From Bacteroidota bacterium (lineage in GTDB: Bacteria > Bacteroidota > Bacteroidia > Bacteroidales > UBA10428): a stretch of 8,158 bases of DNA. Location of the stretch: NCBI GenBank assembly GCA_017860375.1, contig JAGDMB010000091.1, positions 1-8,158 on the forward strand. Reading direction: 5' to 3'. Both the position numbers and the translations under genes were made by a program. The stretch's first letter is position 1. Each line of letters starts with the position of its first letter. The notes under the pieces were generated by a model. It saw nothing but the letters and a program-made list of their open reading frames with translations, searched no databases and was not told the DNA's origin. Positions 5,570 to 8,158 of this stretch are shown one piece after another.

Positions 5570-7102
5570 ATGAGAACAGAGCTGTTACTGATCATGCTTT
5601 TTTTTATGAATATTTCATGTAAACCTCAACCTAATAAAACCATCGCTATGCAGGAATCAAATCAGGAATTGATTACGCGGGAACCTGTTGTGGCCGGACA
5701 GTTTTACCCCGGAAAACCGGACGAACTCCGGGCGGACCTCAGCCGTCTATTTGCCGGTGCCGAGACAAAGAAAACAGAAAATAATGTGCGGGCAGTAATT
5801 GCCCCTCATGCCGGTTATGTATTCTCGGGTAGCGTTGCTGCTTCCAGTTTTAACCAGTTGGATACCAACAAGAAATATAAAACTATCTTTATTATTGGTT
5901 CAAGTCACAGAATGGCTTTTGACGGAGCTTCCATCTATAACCTCGGGAACTATAAGACTCCCCTGGGAATCGTTCCCGTCGACATAGGGCTGGCCAGCCA
6001 GCTGATCGCTTTGCATAAATGCTTTACTGCGCGGACGGATGCGCACCTCTCTGAACATAGCCTTGAGGTCCAGATCCCTTTTCTGCAATACCGGCTCAAG
6101 AATGATTTCAAGATCATTCCAATTGTCATTGCCACCCAGAATGCGCAAACCTGCAGGCAAATTGCCGATGCATTGAGACCCTATTTTACGGACGATAACC
6201 TGTTTGTCATCAGCACCGATTTTTCACATTATCCTTCATATGAAAACGCGAATGAAGTTGATAAATTGACTGCCAACGCCATCCTTTCCAATCATCCGCA
6301 GGATTTAATCCGGACCCTTGATGCCAACGAATCAAAAGGGATTGATAACCTTGCCACAAGTCTTTGCGGCTGGACCTCTGTGTTGACGCTGATGTACATA
6401 ACAGAAAAAATGGAAGGGATCCGGTATATTCCGGTCGCGTATAAAAATTCAGGCGATGCAAAGGGATATGGCGATAAATCAAGAGTCGTGGGGTACCATT
6501 CCATTGCCGTCACCAGCGAAAGTGCGGAAGATCCTTCTGCGCATGAATCGGCCGGTTCCTTTCTTTCCCCGAAGGATAAAAGGGAGTTGCTTTCGCTGGC
6601 CCGCAGCACAATTGAAACCTACCTGAGCAAGGGCGAAAAAATAAAACCCAGAGCGGAGGATTATTCGGAATCCTTAAAAACCCCTGCAGGCGCTTTTGTC
6701 ACATTGCATAAAGAAGGACAGCTCAGAGGCTGTATTGGAAGGTTTGAACCCGGCAACCCTCTGTACGAAGTGGTTCAGGAAATGGCCATTGCTTCTGCTA
6801 CAAGGGATACAAGGTTTATGCCCGTCACCCTGGAGGAATTGACCAGGATTCAGATCGAAATTTCGGTGCTCACCCCATTGAAAAAAATTCAGTCCGTTGA
6901 TGAAATTGAATTGGGGAAGCACGGTATCTATATGAAAAAAGGGGTTCACTCCGGAACCTTCCTTCCTCAGGTTGCCACGGACACCAAATGGTCGCTGGAG
7001 GAATTTCTGGGCCATTGTGCCCGCGACAAAGCAGGGATTGGATGGGATGGCTGGAAAGATGCCGAACTCTTTGTTTATGAAGCCATAATTTTTAGTGAAT
7101 AA
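5570..7102 (+). CDS. amrB: MEMO-AMMECR1 fusion (AmmeMemoRadiSam proteins B and A), probably exported
   Basis: A complete 510-residue fusion of two families that usually occur as separate proteins, AmrB (MEMO) and AmrA (AMMECR1), in the AmmeMemoRadiSam system of unknown function. The MEMO domain (about 36-313) keeps residues matching the metal site of human MEMO1. These are His80 in IAPHAGYVFSGS, His113 in IIGSSHRM, Asp217 and His220 in VISTDFSHY, and Cys266 in LCGWTSVL. A linker (about 315-335) leads to the AMMECR1 domain (336-510), with the LRGCIGRF signature (385-392), ASATRDTRF (408-416) and TFLPQVATD (463-471). Residues 1-17 look like an export signal: MRTE, a Leu/Ile/Phe core, then NISC. 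Cys17 could be lipidated, though Asn at -3 is poor for a lipobox. An internal Met27 would give a signal-less product, but nothing upstream favours it. The gene is monocistronic, with a strong terminator downstream. The radical SAM partner is absent from the window. Family assignment is firm; location and function are inferred. Confidence 0.92.
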   Translation: MRTELLLIMLFFMNISCKPQPNKTIAMQESNQELITREPVVAGQFYPGKPDELRADLSRLFAGAETKKTENNVRAVIAPHAGYVFSGSVAASSFNQLDTNKKYKTIFIIGSSHRMAFDGASIYNLGNYKTPLGIVPVDIGLASQLIALHKCFTARTDAHLSEHSLEVQIPFLQYRLKNDFKIIPIVIATQNAQTCRQIADALRPYFTDDNLFVISTDFSHYPSYENANEVDKLTANAILSNHPQDLIRTLDANESKGIDNLATSLCGWTSVLTLMYITEKMEGIRYIPVAYKNSGDAKGYGDKSRVVGYHSIAVTSESAEDPSAHESAGSFLSPKDKRELLSLARSTIETYLSKGEKIKPRAEDYSESLKTPAGAFVTLHKEGQLRGCIGRFEPGNPLYEVVQEMAIASATRDTRFMPVTLEELTRIQIEISVLTPLKKIQSVDEIELGKHGIYMKKGVHSGTFLPQVATDTKWSLEEFLGHCARDKAGIGWDGWKDAELFVYEAIIFSE

Positions 7103-7133
7103 GACCGGTGGCCGGGTTTTGCAGGCACCAAAA

Positions 7134-7171
7134 AAACAAACCGCCTTTGGTAGTCCAAAGGCGGTTTGTTT
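7134..7171. terminator. Bidirectional intrinsic terminator, perfect 17-bp stem
   Basis: The left arm (7134-7150) and right arm (7155-7171) are perfectly complementary over 17 bp around a TAGT loop, with a GC-rich CCGCC/GGCGG centre. On the plus strand the stem ends in TTTGTTT. On the minus strand it runs into a 7-base T-run (bases 7136-7130). It lies between the convergent ends of the MEMO-AMMECR1 gene (stop 7102) and the Yip1-family gene (stop 7198), and can serve both. Confidence 0.9.
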
Positions 7172-7184
7172 CAGGCATGCCTGA
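7171..7184. repeat. Perfect 14-bp palindrome next to the terminator
   Basis: TCAGGCATGCCTGA is a perfect palindrome abutting the right arm of the terminator and followed by ATTTTTAG. As RNA it has almost no loop, so it would form only a 5- or 6-bp stem. It may be an accessory terminator element on the plus strand or a protein site; nothing else identifies it. Confidence 0.4.
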
Positions 7185-7197
7185 TTTTTAGTTGGAT

Positions 7198-7773
7198 CTA
7201 CTGGAGACCATAGGCAGATAAAGGATTTCCGATGATCAGCCGCGTAAGGATGGTGGAAATAACAAAGTAAACTACAACCAGCACGACCAGACTGACAACA
7301 AAGTATGTCATGACCTTATCGTCGGGGGTTTTCATAAGGGGTTTAAATCCCAGGTACAACAGGTAAAGCGAATACAATCCTGCCAGAAGCATAACAGGAC
7401 TCAGGGAGGGAAATATCATTACAACACCGGCAACCATCATGGGCGTATAGGAATACACAACCAGCTGCAGGGCTTTCCGAAAATCCCTGGTGGAACCAAA
7501 AGAAGGTGCCAGGGCGTCAATTACCCATGCTGTCAAAAGTGCACCGCCAACAAAGGTTATAAAATGCAGGATCGCGTATTTAATACCAAAGCCGAAAGAA
7601 TGAAATTTGAAGAAAAAACCATATCCGATAAGACTTGCAAGAGTCGGAATTATCGCCAGGGGCATAAGATAACCGGTTACAAGGTCTTTTGCGCTGGTGC
7701 TTTCCTGATCGATCACAACCCATTCCTCTTTCGGTTTGAGAATGATTTGTTTTGCTCTTTCAATAATATTCAT
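7198..7773 (-). CDS. Yip1-family multi-spanning membrane protein
   Basis: A complete 191-residue integral membrane protein of the Yip1 domain family. The N-terminus, MNIIERAKQIILKPKEEW, is the typical bacterial form: a short amphipathic helix with KPxEEW before the membrane part. About five hydrophobic segments follow, at 33-56, 65-86, 104-122, 125-143 and 155-178. Tyr109 and Pro111 in VVYSYTPMMVAG (105-116) fall in the motif region most conserved in these proteins. Eukaryotic Yip1 proteins act in vesicle traffic with Rab GTPases. The bacterial members have no established role, so only the family and inner-membrane location can be stated. The gene has its own good promoter match and shares a bidirectional terminator with the convergent MEMO-AMMECR1 gene. 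Start at 7773 fits the family N-terminus. Confidence 0.87.
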   Translation of the reverse strand: MNIIERAKQIILKPKEEWVVIDQESTSAKDLVTGYLMPLAIIPTLASLIGYGFFFKFHSFGFGIKYAILHFITFVGGALLTAWVIDALAPSFGSTRDFRKALQLVVYSYTPMMVAGVVMIFPSLSPVMLLAGLYSLYLLYLGFKPLMKTPDDKVMTYFVVSLVVLVVVYFVISTILTRLIIGNPLSAYGLQ

Positions 7774-7833
7774 GTTAAATCAATTTTGAGTTAGTACTAT
7801 TTATATCGGTTGTCGGATTCACGAATATTTTAC

Positions 7834-7864
7834 TAAAGGTATAAAAGTTTCCTACACTGCCAAA
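7834..7864 (-). promoter_or_regulatory. Candidate Bacteroidota promoter for the Yip1-family gene
   Basis: On the minus strand there is an exact TTTG -33 element (7864-7861), a 19-bp spacer and TACCTTTA (7841-7834), which differs from TAnnTTTG only in the last base. Transcription would begin near 7827, with a leader of about 54 nt to the ATG at 7773. This is the best -33/-7 pair in the window and separates the gene from the upstream minus-strand gene ending at 7912. Confidence 0.55.
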
Positions 7865-7911
7865 GAAATGGACGAATTGAACAGGTTAATTTTTGGATAC
7901 GCTTGTCACCA

Positions 7912-8158
7912 CTACCTGAACTGACTTTTACGTTCTGCTGCCTTACGGGCATAGATTTCAGAAAAATTACGGTACGGTTGCGCACAGAGGTAAACGCCAA
8001 GACCGTATTCGCGTGCCAGCGGATTGGTGATGGTGCCACAGGATGTAACCGAACGAAAATGGGTGCTGATTTCTTCGGTTTCATCGTTGACATAGATGAG
8101 GTATTCCAATTCTCCGAGTCTGTCGGGCGCCCAAAGCAAAAAATTGTCACTAAAGGAA
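7912..8158 (-). CDS. C-terminal fragment of a probable membrane glycosyltransferase (cut by window edge)
   Basis: A minus-strand frame is open from the right edge (first full codon at 8157) to a TAG at 7914-7912, about 81 residues. It is the 3' end of a gene starting outside the window. The sequence has normal protein composition: LLWAPDRLGELEYLIYVND early on, then SVTSCGTITNPLAREYGLGVYLC, and a basic tail ending ERKSQFR. The 'T/K-NPxAREYGxxVYLC' pattern resembles the end of the C-terminal soluble domain of GT39/ArnT-like polyprenyl-phosphate-sugar-dependent membrane glycosyltransferases in Bacteroidota. This is a resemblance from memory over a short stretch and no catalytic region is visible. 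A TTG at 8139 is in frame but is not a credible start, since the frame continues upstream. An overlapping frame (7833-8150) looks like a shadow. That it is coding is likely; the family is tentative. Confidence 0.55.
   Translation of the reverse strand, partial: SFSDNFLLWAPDRLGELEYLIYVNDETEEISTHFRSVTSCGTITNPLAREYGLGVYLCAQPYRNFSEIYARKAAERKSQFR

Noticed and set aside
5648..7102. Alternative start of the MEMO-AMMECR1 fusion at Met27
   Set aside because: Possible, but nothing upstream favours it, and the segment before it makes a coherent export signal. Kept only as an alternative in the gene entry.
7105..7115. CCGG-TGG-CCGG mini-hairpin right after the MEMO-AMMECR1 stop, followed by GTTTT
   Set aside because: Only a 4-bp stem, and the much stronger terminator lies 20 bp downstream.
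7833..8150. 105-codon minus-strand frame at the right edge
   Set aside because: It overlaps a better frame (7912-8158), covers the -33/-7 pair of the Yip1-family gene, and its sequence is Ser/Arg/Lys-rich without family features.
1..8158. CRISPR array, insertion sequence, tRNA, rRNA or phage remnants
   Set aside because: I looked for regularly spaced repeats, terminal inverted repeats with transposase-like frames, and tRNA-like arms, and found none. All large frames belong to ordinary chromosomal families.

Overview
The base composition, signal-peptide style and promoter-like elements suggest a Bacteroidota (Bacteroidetes) chromosome. Start codons lack clear Shine-Dalgarno sequences. Several starts are preceded by matches to the phylum's TTTG (-33) / TAnnTTTG (-7) promoter pattern, and two proteins carry short, Lys- or Arg-led export signals. 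I cannot place it below phylum. The window is a conventional chromosomal stretch of separately transcribed metabolic and envelope genes. I see no insertion sequence, phage gene, CRISPR array, tRNA or rRNA.

Layout from left to right. A minus-strand gene cut by the left edge (1-220) encodes the N-terminus of an exported protein that looks like a glycoside-hydrolase-type enzyme. A 391-bp AT-rich divergent spacer separates it from a plus-strand exported creatininase-family amidohydrolase (612-1493). That gene converges, across a 43-bp gap holding a GC-rich hairpin, on asnB (1537-3204, minus), a full-length asparagine synthetase of the E. coli AsnB type. A 416-bp AT-rich gap follows. Then comes a divergent lipid pair: a diacylglycerol-kinase-family lipid kinase (3621-4574, minus) and a PlsC-type 1-acylglycerol-3-phosphate acyltransferase (4679-5422, plus). 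Their start codons are only 104 bp apart. PlsC-type enzymes make phosphatidic acid from lysophosphatidic acid, and DAG-kinase-type enzymes make it from diacylglycerol, so both feed the phosphatidic acid pool.

After a pair of tandem hairpins lies the most unusual gene (5570-7102, plus). It fuses a MEMO-family domain to an AMMECR1 domain, the two non-radical-SAM parts of the uncharacterised AmmeMemoRadiSam system, behind an N-terminal segment that looks like a lipoprotein or secretion signal. The radical SAM partner is not in this window. The gene ends at a perfect 17-bp-stem bidirectional terminator shared with a convergent Yip1-family membrane protein gene (7198-7773, minus). That gene has the best promoter match in the window. 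The right edge holds the C-terminal 81 or so residues of a minus-strand protein that resembles the tail of membrane glycosyltransferases (GT39/ArnT-like).

No single pathway links all the genes. The shared theme is envelope and lipid metabolism plus housekeeping amidohydrolase and amidotransferase chemistry. The exported MEMO-AMMECR1 fusion is the best candidate for an under-described system.
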